The translations under genes and the position numbers were made by a program. A DNA stretch of 64,000 nucleotides, taken from assembly GCA_051453625.1 (NCBI GenBank), contig JBOZIK010000001.1, positions 221,028,053-221,092,052 of the forward strand. The letters run 5' to 3'. Shown here in pieces: positions 23,841-35,965 of this stretch. The stretch is from Welwitschia mirabilis. Lineage: Eukaryota; Gnetophyta; Gnetopsida; Welwitschiales. Position 1 is the stretch's first letter; each line of letters begins with the position of its first letter. The notes under the pieces are model-generated. The model saw only the letters and a list, made by a program, of their open reading frames with translations. It was not told where the DNA came from and did no database searches.

Positions 23841-26800
23841 GACCATTTGACAAGGTAAAATGAAATGCTAAGTAGCTAAAATCATAAAAAATGAGAAGTA
23901 CACATAGAAAACTCAAAATTGCAAAATATATATCATATAAAATACAATCTTAAGTAATAAGTGCTAATAAACAAAAAGATGAGATCATTAGTCAATTAAA
24001 CAAATCAATCTTAACATGATCAAATAACAAACTCTATAATAAACTATGTAGAAGCTGGTGGTGAAGATGGAGATTATTCATCCCCTATAGTAAAAAAGTA
24101 ACTCACATGCTCATACACGGCTTAAGTAGTCTTCATATGCTACATGTGAATCTCCTTAGGAATCTCCACAATAACTCCCTACTTAATTTTAACCATTATG
24201 CTCTCAAGAGATATTACTTTTTACTTAAGTGGAGAGGATCTCTAGTCTAGATGCTCACTAAGCTTATGCATTCTCTAATCTATGTGCTCCTAAAGTTCTT
24301 GTACACCTTTGTTATCACTGTCTATATCTACTCTAATATACTACCTTCATCAATGGCTACTCCAGGGGGCATTCTATAAGATGGAGTCTCCTCTCACTCA
24401 CCTAAAATCTGAATCCTCATATCTAAAATATATTAGGTTATCATGTGGAGGTGAGTTTAAGCTATTATTTCATTAAGCTCTAAACTAGAGAAGATTACTA
24501 AAAGAAGGCACGAGACATCCAAAGTCTATAGGAATCTTACCTTAGTCATAGCTTAGAATATCTTATAAACAAAAAATGCAGGGTTCATCTACTCCCTCTA
24601 CCAAAATAAGGATAGAATCCATAGATAAGTAACCATGAAATAACTATCATGAAATGAATAATTATTGTTATGAATTAATTTTTTGTCAAGTATTTCATAT
24701 TTGGGAGGTAAGTGAATAACACATATCATATGAAGATTCTCGAGCATCTTAAGTTGGATGTAAAGTACTACATAATAAGTATGTTGATCACCCTCTCCTC
24801 TAGATGAATGAATGTGTATAGAGAAAAGGCCACCCTTTATTGTAACCATACTAATATGTCCTAGGAGGATAGCATCCTAAGTTCCACTGACCATCACAAC
24901 AATAGTGTTTTTCATCTAGCTACATAGGCTTAATATTAATGTGTAAGTTTCATAAAATTAATAGATTACTCTAATGTAATATGATCTATGAGCATTAACT
25001 AGACATCTAATATTAAGCTCTAAGACATCCTAGTTCATGTCAAGATCCATTCTTCTCAGAAAGTCATTAAAGTTCTACTCAAGTCTAAGAAAAGCCAAAG
25101 CTATGGACCCTAACATTCATTAGTAATAAACTAGATCAAGTCATTCAAACGCCAAATCTATAATGGTTCTAGTCTTTACCTAGGCCTTACCCCCAAACTC
25201 CTTCTTTCTAGGATATGCTCTAGTACATGGCCTACATAAGTGAATAGCTATAAGGTGTATACCATAGAAAAATATGTCCATCATATCATAAAAATTTCAA
25301 AATGGTATTCAAAAAATTATAGTTTTCACATTAAAATGTACTAACAAAATGTACCAAAATGACTTATACTTTCTAAAATGACTCAAGTTGTCTCAAATTA
25401 CATAAATAAAGAAAAAGAGAAAGAAAGAAAATGATAATGCCATAATATTAAAAGAGGGATAAACATGAATTAGAATTAAAATTAAAGGTCTAAATAAAAA
25501 ATTTGCAATGGTAGAATCATAGAGGACATCATGTTGATTATTTTTCCTATAAACATGCATATGTTTTGATGAATGATCCAAAAGAGATATTACTTTAAAT
25601 ATATAAATCTAATGCTACTTCATAAAGCACACAATTCATCTTATCTTGCTAAATATCCAGTAAAATTTAAAACCATTTAGACTAAAATGAAGAGCACAAA
25701 AAATAGATCATACTATATGAAATTGACATGCAAGAAGGCTAAAAATGAGAGAAATAAGCAAAAATAAGTATAAAAGTTAAACTATCCTAATTTATCTAAA
25801 AATGTGATAAACATTAACCTATAAAATGTAAATTTGATATAATGGAAGGTATAAGAGGTAGAAGATATCCAACAAAAATATTCCTAGTGTAAGAATGAAT
25901 TGAAACAGTGCAAAATAAAGGAAGAACAAGGGGAAAAAGGATTTTTCATGGGGGTTTTCTTTCATCCTACTATGTCATCTAGCTGACATTCCTAAGATGA
26001 CTCATAATTGATGAAAACATAGATTTGTAAAAGGAGTTATGGCCATTCGCTAGTATCATCTAGACAATAGACCTACTAAAACTTAATTAAAAGAGTTTTT
26101 CTTTAGAGCACAAAAAATTGTTATTTACCTATGTCATCTAGACAACATGTAAACAACATTAAGAAAGATGAGATTCAACTTTTAGAAATCAAAAGACTAA
26201 TGAGAAAAAAAAGAATTTTGTCAAATAACTAAGTGAGTCTAATTAATATTACAAGAAAAAAGCTATGATACTAAATTGATTTGACTAATTCTGTAAGACA
26301 TAAGGTAGCATGGAAATGAATTGTAATATTGATGATAAACAATAGAAATAGTCAAGGAAAATAAACATATGAATAATAATCCATCATCTACATAAACTAA
26401 CAATTAGAATAGAAAATAACCAAGTCCATCGCATATGAATAGGTAAGAAAAATAACTTTAAGATAACTAGTGAGCAAACTTAAGAGAATGTAAAATGAAA
26501 ATTAATAAAATGCAACAGGGATAATATTAACTAAATTTCCCTAAATACTAACTTAGAAAAACTCCTTAATGAAAATTATAAATCTACCTAATTTAGAAAT
26601 GTGTGATCCAATGTGAAAACACCATAGAGTACCACTCAAAAGAGTAATACATATAACAACATATAAGGATTATTAAGCAAAGTATCAATAACGCATTTGG
26701 ACTCTGATTCAATCCATCCTCAACTATAACATTTATAGAATCCTTGATAAAGCATTATTTAATGATCAATATGTTCAAAATGATCATGAATTCCTTGCTT

Positions 26801-27388
26801 CAAAATAAGAAAAAATGAAGTAATTAGAGTTAAAAAACATTTTTTAATCATGATCAAGGGATGTAATCACTAGAAAGAGACTAAGAACCCACAAGTATAA
26901 GATAGATTATGGACATTAACTTTTTGGTGAAGTTTCTACAACTACCATATCACACTTGCAAAGGTCCCTTTTGGGAACATTTACCCTACTATGCTTACAC
27001 TAGGACATCATGACATAATAGGCATGAGGATGATTTCATTTTATTTATTTTTTTCCTTTTTGTCTTTCTTTTTACATTTTTATTTCTAATTATTCCATAT
27101 TTTAAAGACATTAATTGAAACTTAAAATGATTAAGTGACAAAGTACATCACTAAGATCAAGCATCTAATTAAACATAATTGATAATTTATTTAAAATAAT
27201 TATAGATATTAGGACTTATAGACATAAGAATGTCGTAAGATTGATTGACTCTAATATTATCACCTTTAATGCCCAAAGTAAAAAGATTGCTATTCATAAT
27301 AACACATATGAGATTTAAATATGAATCAAGTTAAAGATGATCAAGTAGTGATATAAATTAAGTCAAGGAATAAATGAGAATGAAGAAT
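23841..27388. other. Long spacer with an unidentified, more complex stretch at 24.05-25.25 kb
   Basis: 24050-25250 is less AT-rich than its surroundings. On the minus strand it reads as broken coding-like sequence with a Leu/Glu-rich, coiled-coil-like portion and a Ser/Pro-rich end. I could not match it to a family. It may be an extra ORF of a gypsy element. The rest is AT-rich without genes, apart from the palindromes at 25972-26148. Confidence 0.4.
25972..26148. repeat. Three spaced near-palindromes with TCTAG core
   Basis: ATGTCATCTAGCTGACAT (25972-25989), TATCATCTAGACAATA (26054-26069) and ATGTCATCTAGACAACAT (26131-26148), about 80 bp apart. The second and third become perfect palindromes if each CA beside the core is read as an ancestral CG. 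Confidence 0.75.
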
Positions 27389-27583
27389 TTAGATGATGAT
27401 GAAAGGAGGATATTTATTTTTATTAAAAGTATCATCCAAGTTAATTTCTTTTATCATGTTCATGGCATAAGCACAATCATCAAGAGATGCATAAAGATTG
27501 AACCTTTGTCCATTAACATTTTGAATTTCTTTGATTTTTAAATCATAAATCTCAATGGCAACATTAGAATTTATGTTTTCCAT
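27389..27583 (-). pseudogene. Athila-like integrase C-terminal tail
   Basis: Open for 64 codons: NVAIEIYDLKIKEIQNVNGQ matches the conserved end of Athila-type pol (G.VEI.....F.VNGQRLK.Y). The start codon shown by the frame is not meaningful; this is an internal part of pol. Confidence 0.75.
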
Positions 27584-27829
27584 AAGATAAGGATCTAGTC
27601 ATGTAGAGGTCAACTTGTAATATAATGGATGTACTCAGGTATTTTGCAATAGCGTAAATTGACTTGACTTAAAGGATTTATAGGTTATCTTTTTATGATG
27701 TTAAATTTTAACTTGGGACTTATGGATGATTTGAAAGCGGATAGCACTATTTATTTTCTCATTTAAATGTTATAATTATTCTAATTAATAATTAATGTTC
27801 TTATAATCATTTAAAACATTAAGTTAATG

Positions 27830-28450
27830 GATAGTATGATAGGAGTTATAGCAAACATTAACTGAAAGAACACATGTTTTGCTATATACATGTTCATAGG
27901 ATGAAAAACCAAGTGAATTATGCCAAGTGGTACTCTAGGCTCAAATAAGATGGTTAATATTAAAAGACAAAAATTTTTTGTTTTTGAAAATGAATGTTTA
28001 AAGCATTTTCTTAATCTCTCTATTAGCATTTTTAGGTCACCATTTGTTTAAGGATGATAAGCATTTGCAATCCTATGTTTAATTCTGATAGAAAGATGAA
28101 ATTTTGTGAGAACTCTATTTATGAAATGGATACCTTACTTATTAAGCAAGATTCTAAGCAAGCTAAACCTATGGAATATATTATATTAAATAAAAGAACA
28201 TATGGTTTTAACATCCTTTGTATGTATGAGAATTACGTCAACCCATTTAGTGACATAGTAAATGGCTACTAAGATATAATTTTTCTTACAAGAAATGATT
28301 TAAGTGGATCCATGGAGTTAATATTCCAATAATCAAAGGTTTCACATTCAATAATACATTTTAAGTGAATATCTTGGGATTTTATTAAGCTTCCAAAATG
28401 TTGGCATGCATCACATCTTATAACATAGAAAACTTAATCTTAGAAAAGAG
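27830..28450 (-). pseudogene. Athila-like integrase remnant
   Basis: RCDACQHFGSL (28418-28388) retains the CX2C half of the HHCC zinc site. It continues to CETFDYWNINSMDP, where the first catalytic Asp of the family's GIDFMGP motif is Asn. Near the end, VPLGIIHLVF and then, in another frame, KTCVLSVNVCYNSYHTIH match the PLG.SPY.LV.GK.CHLPVE...YWAI segment. Stops and frameshifts are present. Confidence 0.8.
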
Positions 28451-29099
28451 TAGGCTAGTAGACTCTAGTATGCGAGATCTTGATGGTATTATTTTGGCTA
28501 TTAAAATGATCACAACATATTTCACTATGGCAAAGAGAAAGAATATCAATTTGTTCATACTCTAGTATATGTTTACACATAATTAAATCTTCATATTTAT
28601 AGTACATGTGTGTCTCTATCCATTCATAATTACTTATCCTATGGGAAAAATATTTCCCTTCATTAGAAGTATAATGTTAAGTAGTTTTAAAGGAAATAAA
28701 ATAATTCATAATATTAGCATACCACAAAGTGGAATGTTGGGAAGAGATGAAATAAAAATTAAGGATGTAAAATAATTATTCATCTAGATTATAATAAAAC
28801 TATAAAGGATTTATTTATTTAGGGATTCTAGAAAGATTATCAATAATACAATTATCTTTACCTTCTTTATCTATGAGGATTAAGTTAAATTCTTGTATTA
28901 AAAGTTTTCATCTTATAAGTCTAGCACTAGAATCTTTTTTATTATAAGATAATGAATTATAACATGATACATGTAGAAATTATTATGAAATCCAAGAAGG
29001 TAATGCCAAAGTTTATCAAGGAAAAGATGATGAACAACATTTATTTTTTAATGATGATATAATTCACTTCATCTTCTAAAAGGGATTTACTAATGTAAG

Positions 29100-29185
29100 C
29101 AATGAAATCATATCTTCTTTCATGTTTTTGATCCAAGAATCCTCCTACAGGAATGTTGCTAGAATCACACATAAGTTCAAAGTCT
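29100..29185 (-). pseudogene. Athila-like RNase H start
   Basis: FELMCDSSNIPVGGFLDQKH matches the start of the gypsy RNase H domain (FELMCDASD.AVGAVLGQ), with the first catalytic Asp retained. Confidence 0.75.
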
Positions 29186-29379
29186 TTATTTTAATCAAGT
29201 CCTTCTACTATGGGTGGTAAAGAAATCTTATCCTAAATATTTTCTAAAGCTAATTGACAAGCTTATTCTAATCAAATTTAGCATTTTTTCAAGAAGTAAG
29301 TTAACATAATATTTGATGAATCTTCTATAGAACTAGTATATGACTAAGAAAATACCTTACTTATTTGACATTAGTTAGA

Positions 29380-29900
29380 GAAGGGAGGTTTTTAATGATT
29401 TATATATTGAAATAATCAATTTTAATACCATTAAAAAAATATGATTTCCCAGTACAATCCCATCCCCCATAAGGAAATGACTCTTCTCCTAACTAAGATA
29501 TATACCAATCTCTATAAAACAATCAAGGATTATTTTTAATCTTTCTAAAGTTTATTCAAGTGAATCATCAAACATAGAAAAATCACCCATTAACATTTCT
29601 ATGTCCTTCTTTACCATATCTGAAAAAATACCCATCATGGCTCTTTGAAAGGTTTTAAGATCATAACATAAGCCAAAAAACATCCTTTTATTTTAAGATC
29701 ATAACATAAGCCAAAAAACATTCTTCTAAAAGAAAAGCTACCAAAAGGAGAGGTAAAGGTAGTCTTAACTTGATCTTCATTGGCTAGGCATACTTAGTTG
29801 TAACCACTATATCCGTCAAGAAAATAATAATATGCCTGAACTTGAATTGTATGAAGAACTTGATTTAGAAATGTAAGGGACAATGATCTATATTAGGTTA
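29380..29900 (-). pseudogene. Athila-like reverse transcriptase remnant
   Basis: YYYFLDGYSGYN (29835-29795) keeps the first catalytic Asp. VKTTFTSPFGSFSFRRM follows, then the F.LC.A box disturbed by a 38-bp duplication, then FQRAMMGIFSDMVKKDIEML. The FMDDFS catalytic box reads LMGDFS, so one of the two essential Asp residues is lost. YLS-stop-EKSHFLMGDGIVLGNHI matches the LVLNWEKCHFMV..GIVLGH segment; Trp there is a stop. Confidence 0.85.
29653..29721 (-). repeat. 38-bp tandem duplication inside the RT
   Basis: Exact 31-bp copies at 29653-29683 and 29691-29721, separated by 7 bp. The 38-bp period shifts the frame within the FGLC motif. Confidence 0.95.
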
Positions 29901-30584
29901 CATCATTAAGATTAGTAAAATCTATGCATACTCATCATTTTTCATTTTTTTTAGTAGTACAATAAGATAACTAATCCATTCATTACCAAAAGTCACATAA
30001 ATGATATTTACATCCATAATTTTAATGATTTCTTTCATAACTTAAGGCTTTTTTGAGGTTTCCTTATAGGTTTAGTATTATCCTCTAGGTAGATTGTATG
30101 TTTAATAATGTGAATAGGTATCACAATTATATTTTTATGGGTCTAAGCTAAATCTTTCATTTTTGAAGTGACAAGTTAGAGAAAAACATTTTTGAGAAAG
30201 GATAGAAACAAGCATTAATAATTAATGGATTTTTAAGATTATCATTTACTATGATGTATTTGAAATCATTGGGTACTTCTTAAGTTTTAAGTCATGATTA
30301 TATCTCATTATTGTATAACAATCAACTTGGTGAAAAATATTTTTAATGGATCTAATATGTTGGATTTTATGATCATGGATGAATTCAAAGTCATCATGTA
30401 TTTCTTCATTCAAGTTGTTAGCAATTTTATTTAAGATTGCATGGGTTAGAGGGATTTATGCTTTGTAATATAATGAAACACTCCTCCTCATTATCAAACA
30501 AAGTAGAATCATTTAAGAAAAGGAGCCCTTCTTATAAGGAATGATGTCGAACTAACATGAAGCATCTTATTTATTATTCAATGC

Positions 30585-30960
30585 CTAAATAATCTTCCAT
30601 GCTTTTTTAATAGCATCAAATAATCTAATGCTAAAATTCTTATTATCTACATGACATTCCATAATCCTTATGTATATATCTATGACATAGTTGATTGTTA
30701 TACAAAAGGCTCTTCCTAAGAGTAAGGGATATCCTTCATTATGCTCAACCTTAATGATGATTACATCTATAGGATACAACGCATATTCAATTTGTATGAC
30801 CAGATATTTATATCATTCCTATAATTTTTTTTCTATAGCATTTTCCAATTTCAACATAATATTAGTGGGATCTACGATTTCTTCCAATATAAATTTTCTA
30901 TAAATATGTAATGACATGATATTTACATTTGCTCCTATATCAATTAAGCTTTTTTCATCC
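30585..30960 (-). pseudogene. Athila-like aspartic protease remnant
   Basis: LIDIGANVNIMSLHIY (Asp codon at 30941-30939) corresponds to the family's DSGA..N.MP motif, with Gly-Ala kept and Ser changed to Ile. The later part, open from 30779 to 30585, reads YPIDVIIIKVEHNEGYPLLL, then GRAF and MECHVDNKNF, matching the protease C-terminus (PVDF.V.D......P.ILGRPF). The catalytic Asp survives here, unlike in copies 3 and 4. Confidence 0.85.
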
Positions 30961-31499
30961 TTTTATTTCCATCTAAAACAATACATACATTGGATTTTCC
31001 AAGATCTTTTAACTTAGACAATTTTACATGACTAAGCGGGAAAAATATTAAGCAATGAATACTTTACTTGCTATGATTTTATTTTCCTTTCTTATTACAA
31101 AATCCTTTCATATTTTGTAATACTTTGTGTTGTCCTATAGAATCTTTCAAAAAGATAAGTTTGTGATAACATCACTCATGATAGCCTTCACATACCCATC
31201 ATCAGTTAGATTGGTTTTCAATATATCCATTCGTGGCATAGTAGACTTCTTCTTTATGCTATGGTTCTCATTGTTATTAGGTTTAAGGTTTGGAGTTTAA
31301 GAAAAATGTTGTTGATCAAGGATCTTAATATCTTAATATCTTCTACTTGAGTTTGCTTATTATCTTCATTAAAAGAAGTAAATGTTGCTTCTTAGGAGGT
31401 GGTATTATATCCACTTCTTATGACTACCTTTCAATAATTCTTCACATCACCACCTCTTATGACCCCCTTTCAATCATTCTTCACATTATTAGCATTTGA

Positions 31500-32700
31500 G
31501 ATTATCTGTATTGTAAGGGAGTCTTATGATCTTTGATTTTCTAGTATGGTTTCTTCAAGGATGTTTATAATATTTTCAAGGTCATTATTTTGATTTTCTA
31601 CATTATTTTTCACATTTTCATGCATCGTATCTAACTCTTCAATGAAATCTCTAAGGGAGCGGGTCCTATTAAAGTCGAAAAAGTTGGATAGAAAGTTGTT
31701 ATTCCTAAATTTATTATCAAAAGAAATCCTATAACTTATTAAATACTCATTATTTCTTTACTAATATTATTGATTATTACTATAATTATTGGCCTTTAGT
31801 TGAATGCATAAGCTTTCTCATAAATAACTTCTCTATAAGGTGGTAAGGCAAGACATTCCTTAATAGAATAAGAGTCATCTTCACATATGTCATGATAAAA
31901 ATGAATAGTTAAAGATTGAGGTTATTGATTTATCATTTTTTCCATTAGAAAAATCTTTTATGCAGGTTTCTAAAGTGCTAGTGAGGTCTCTAATCAAGTG
32001 AGAATGTACAGGTTATTTCTTATCATGTTATAGTTTCTTCAAATTTTTTAACATTTGGCTTATAATTCTAATCTCTTTAGGGGTAAAGTTAGGCTAAATT
32101 TAACTTCTCTCTATAAAATATTCCTATAAATTCTAAGAATCATTTAAGATTAAATTTAATAAGTTTCCTCTACATGAAAAATCAACAAGTTTTATTGGTT
32201 TGGATATTCCATCAATTATAGAAATGGTCAATGAGTACTTATTTTGAAAATTTATCCACTAGCTTATAAGAGTAGCTATCGAAAGCATTTCATAAGTAGA
32301 GGCATAATCTTCATAAGGTTGTTATTGAAAATTGATTACTTTTTATCTTCTCTTTTTCATGTTTTTCTCATTCATGAATCTTTTAATGAAGATTCTTAGA
32401 TTGGATTTCAACTTTTAAGGATCTTATGTGGGATATTTTAAAGCCAATTTTGGCTTTTCCTCTAAGGCTAAAAGGGAAAATAATCAAGTAAGGCCTATCT
32501 AAAATTTTATTCTTTTCATTTCCTATAATAATAATCATGATTTATTAAATTTTGGATATGTTTTGGAAAGGGTCCTCATTATTCTCTTCTTAAAAGATAG
32601 GATAAGCATTTAAATTCTTAAGCCTTACATCATTTCTAGGTGATAGATCAAAGGGATTTTGTTATTCTCTCTTTTTATTAGTCAACATATCCTTAAGAGT
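31500..32700 (-). pseudogene. Athila-like gag remnant
   Basis: NPFDLSPRNDVRLKNLNAYP, later EDPFQN and FPFSLRGKAKIGF (about 32680-32400), match the retrotransposon gag core (EDP..HL..F, F.FSL.D.AK.WL). The same wording occurs in copy 4 at 61740-61960. There are many stops. The N-terminal frame at 33012-32824 may belong to the same gag. Confidence 0.75.
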
Positions 32701-33632
32701 GAGATTTAAACTAAAAGATTATAAATTTTATGTGATAAGGATTAAAATATTATTTAGAAAGAGGTTTCAAAGGATTATGAGATGCAAGAAGGCTAAGGGA
32801 GAAGAGATAGAAGGTGTAGACTCTTAAAGAGAAGTTATAGTTAATGAAGGTTGCTTAAAAAGAAGAGGAGAGATTAGATTCTTATTAGAAATTTTTAGAG
32901 ATCCAGAAGGAGAAGTATGTGAAAAATAAATAACAAATGCTAAATACTTATCTTTATAAATTCTAGAAATAAATTTTTCTTTATAACCTCTAGCTCCTGA
33001 ATTAAAATTCATTAAAACTTCTTTGATTGCTTCTTCTAGAAATTTTTTTTTTCTTTGATGTGTTTTCCTTTTTTTTAGTAGTACTTACCATTGCTCTGCA
33101 TGATCAAAGAATGTTACATAAACTTCTTTACACCTAAGTGCAAACAATATCCAAGATTACTCAAAGGTGTAAGATGCAGATTATACCAAATGAATGTGGT
33201 AATTATTCCAATTGCATGAATCACAAAGTGTAGGTTAAGTTTGTTAAAAACAATTTGGCAATCCAAAAGATCGCATGAAGGCAAAGGGGTATACCTAATA
33301 AGGGATGGGAATCTCTTTTTCAAACGAAGGAGTAGACCTAAATAATTTATAGAAATTTAAGTTTCTAAAATTAAAATGATACTATCTTAAAATAATCTTA
33401 CAATAATAATTAAACAAATTAAACTTTGTAAGGAAAATATGCTTACAAAAAATCAAATTAGTACATAATCTAATTATATAGTCAAGAAATCACTTACAAA
33501 CCATAAGAGCAATCAATTTATCACAACTAGATAATAAGTAGAATATAATACAATACTACTTAATTAGAAAACTTGAAAAATGCAAGATACTTATTTGACT
33601 AGTGATAATTTTCTAAATTTTTTTGAAATCCT

Positions 33633-33650
33633 TCTCTAGAAATGGTATCA
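33633..33650 (-). other. Decayed tRNA-Asp primer-binding site of copy 1
   Basis: The plus strand reads TCTCTAGAAATGGTATCA. Against TCCCCGGCAACGGCGCCA (the 3' end of plant tRNA-Asp, used by Athila-type elements) the differences are C-to-T or G-to-A, plus one transversion. It lies just 5' of gag on the minus strand. Confidence 0.65.
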
Positions 33651-34100
33651 AAATGTTATGTGCATATTTGTTCTTTTGAATCTTCTATATCTTAATTAAT
33701 TTCCAATCACATCACCTAAAAATGTTATTTGTAAAATTTAATAAAACACAGTTTTATAGTAGAATCAACCCAAATGTTGTAAACTTAAAGAAGACTTTCA
33801 ATTAAGATTTTAAAAAATTAATTTCACAAGAAGAAAAAACAATGTATTTGTGTACTTTTATAACTAATAATAAAATTAAAAAAAAATGCACTTCATGGAA
33901 GTATAATGCAATGAAGTTAAAATGAAAGACGAGATGAATGCATCTAGTATTAAACTAAGTTAAAATCATCACACTAGTAAGTGAATGAAACATGATGATG
34001 GAAAGGGGATTAGGAATTATCTCTAGGACTAAGATGTTGAAGTATTTCTTCATGTTCTACATATATTTCTTAGATCTTTACCTTCTAGTCATTAGAAACT
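33651..34100 (-). repeat. 5' LTR fragment of copy 1
   Basis: 33930-34100 matches the LTR family in the same orientation as 42506-42660 and 57000-57120 (shared GCATCTAGT, AAGTTAAAATCATCACA, GATGATGGAAA). It ends abruptly where the right copy of the 2.2-kb duplicated segment begins. Confidence 0.6.
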
Positions 34101-35225
34101 ACTTTATAATTGTTTAAATATACATTTCCTAGGGAATTTATAAAGCTAAAAGTCACAAAGTAGGACTAAGTTATTAAGTTTAAAACTTTTACAAACATAT
34201 GTTTATATTAATGTTTTCATCATTTTATTAGAAATATTCCTACTTCATAGATCTTATTTTGAATTTATTCTAACTTATTAAAACTCAATTTTCTATGTGT
34301 TTAGGTGATCTCTATGTCAAAGTTACATTTTTAGTTACCTAGTAAAATTTTTCTTACAAATTAATGAGTATGTGAGATTATTTTTTAAGATTAAGATTTT
34401 TCAAGATTAACCTTTAATATGATGTGCCTATGGAACGTTTGTAAACACTTATACATTTTCAACATGCCTCATTAAGGTATTAATATTTCCTATGATTTTG
34501 GATAGTTTCCTATATGCTTTTTTATTTCCTTATTGATTCTTTTAATAGGACATTAAATTATGAATGACAAAAATAGAGATTCTATGTATTATCACATTCT
34601 TTTTATAAGTTTAGTAAAATAATGGTTGAAAAAAATAAGTTCCTACATATCTAATGAGGATTTTGAAAATGTTAAATTATGAAATGATATCATTGTGAAG
34701 GAATCTGGTAATTGCTTTAACGTTATGATACCTATATGGATAATTTATATTCCATTTATATTTAATACACATTAGAATGTATTCATAATAAAACAAATGT
34801 ATGAGGGCCTTGAAAATTTTTACCTTAAAACATCTAAAATTTAACTTCTATAATTAAGTAAAGGAAAATCATGTATTTTATACAAATACTATCTGAAATT
34901 TTAACAATTTTTATAGCTTTGACAAATTTTGCAATATAAATAGACATCTTAAAAGATGTAAGGTTAATATAAATTACTTTAAAAAAATTTAGCAGTTGTT
35001 TTTCTAACAAATTAGAAATATTCAAAAACTACTTTATGAAAAAATTATAACACATTAATTACCTCCTTTGAAGTAATATATCATCTAAGGATTTATTTTA
35101 AATAATGCTTGAACATAAAAGGAAAAATGTTAATGTAGATACATAAAAGGTAGAAGAATCATAAAGTTGTGAGAAGGGAAAAGATAATTAATGGGAAATA
35201 TGAGTTAGTCATGTATGAAAAATGG

Positions 35226-35235
35226 NNNNNNNNNN
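35226..35235. other. Assembly gap (10 N)
   Basis: AAAAATGG occurs on both sides of the gap, so the flanks may overlap. Confidence 0.99.
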
Positions 35236-35473
35236 AAAAATGGGAAAGATAATCAACAAACAAGTGTATTAACACTTATTAAATTTATACTTAACATTAA
35301 ATGCCTAGAGTAACATAATCCATATATCTAATTCTAGTTTATAATCTTTCTTATTTTGGAAACACTTAAGACTAATAAGATTAAAATTTTGTAAATCTAA
35401 AAATCATAACAAGAAATTATTTTTCATTTAGCATGGTTAAATTAAGGTCTATCATATAAATGTATTATCTATA

Positions 35474-35546
35474 GACGCGCACACACATACATGCGCGCGC
35501 ATGCCCGCATACACACACAGAGGCACGCGTGCACGTACACACACAT
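35474..35546. repeat. CA/CG/TG alternating microsatellite
   Basis: Almost strictly alternating purine-pyrimidine with several CGCG runs, a Z-DNA-prone composition and an exceptional CpG cluster in this AT-rich region. Confidence 0.9.
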
Positions 35547-35965
35547 AAAGATATCAATAATAATTTTTAAATGATATTTTTTAGTATTTTTCACATAAAA
35601 ATAAAATTAACATATGAAAATCATAAGATGAATCAAATAAGGAAAACAATCTAGTAATAAAATATTAATTAAGAAAAGATAATTATTGGTTTTACATACT
35701 CACATATATAAGCATATATCTACTAATATGGTATTTCATTTCATTGAGTTTTTAAAAATATATTTATAATACTATTGATTTCATGGGTTATAATTTCGAA
35801 GAAATTAGTTATATAAAAATATCTCATGAAATAATTCTTTTATAGTATCAAGTGTGAATTGATTCTTAGTACCTATGTGATGCATATAAAACCTAGGAGA
35901 ATACATCTAAAATAGTGTAGTAACTCATAGTTATTTTTCTATTATTGGGACCTTTTATATGTTAA

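Larger units (their letters stand above)
27389..33650 (-). mobile_element. Athila-like Ty3/gypsy retrotransposon, complete order but decayed (copy 1)
   Basis: Read on the minus strand from right to left: tRNA-Asp primer-binding site (33633-33650), gag (32700-31500), protease (30960-30585), reverse transcriptase (29900-29380), RNase H (about 29180-29100), integrase (28450-27830) and the C-terminal integrase tail (27583-27389). This is the full gypsy order over about 6.3 kb with no large deletion of a domain, but every domain has stops or frameshifts. Part of a 5' LTR lies at 33651-34100. No 3' LTR was recognised to the left. Protease and gag wording match copies 3 and 4 near the right end of the window, so these are one family. 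Confidence 0.85.

Noticed and set aside
24598-24849. 83-codon minus-strand frame as a gene
   Set aside because: Part of a longer broken stretch with stops on both sides; no recognisable domain.
25972-26148. CRISPR-like array
   Set aside because: Only three imperfect palindromes with unequal spacers in plant nuclear DNA and no associated genes.
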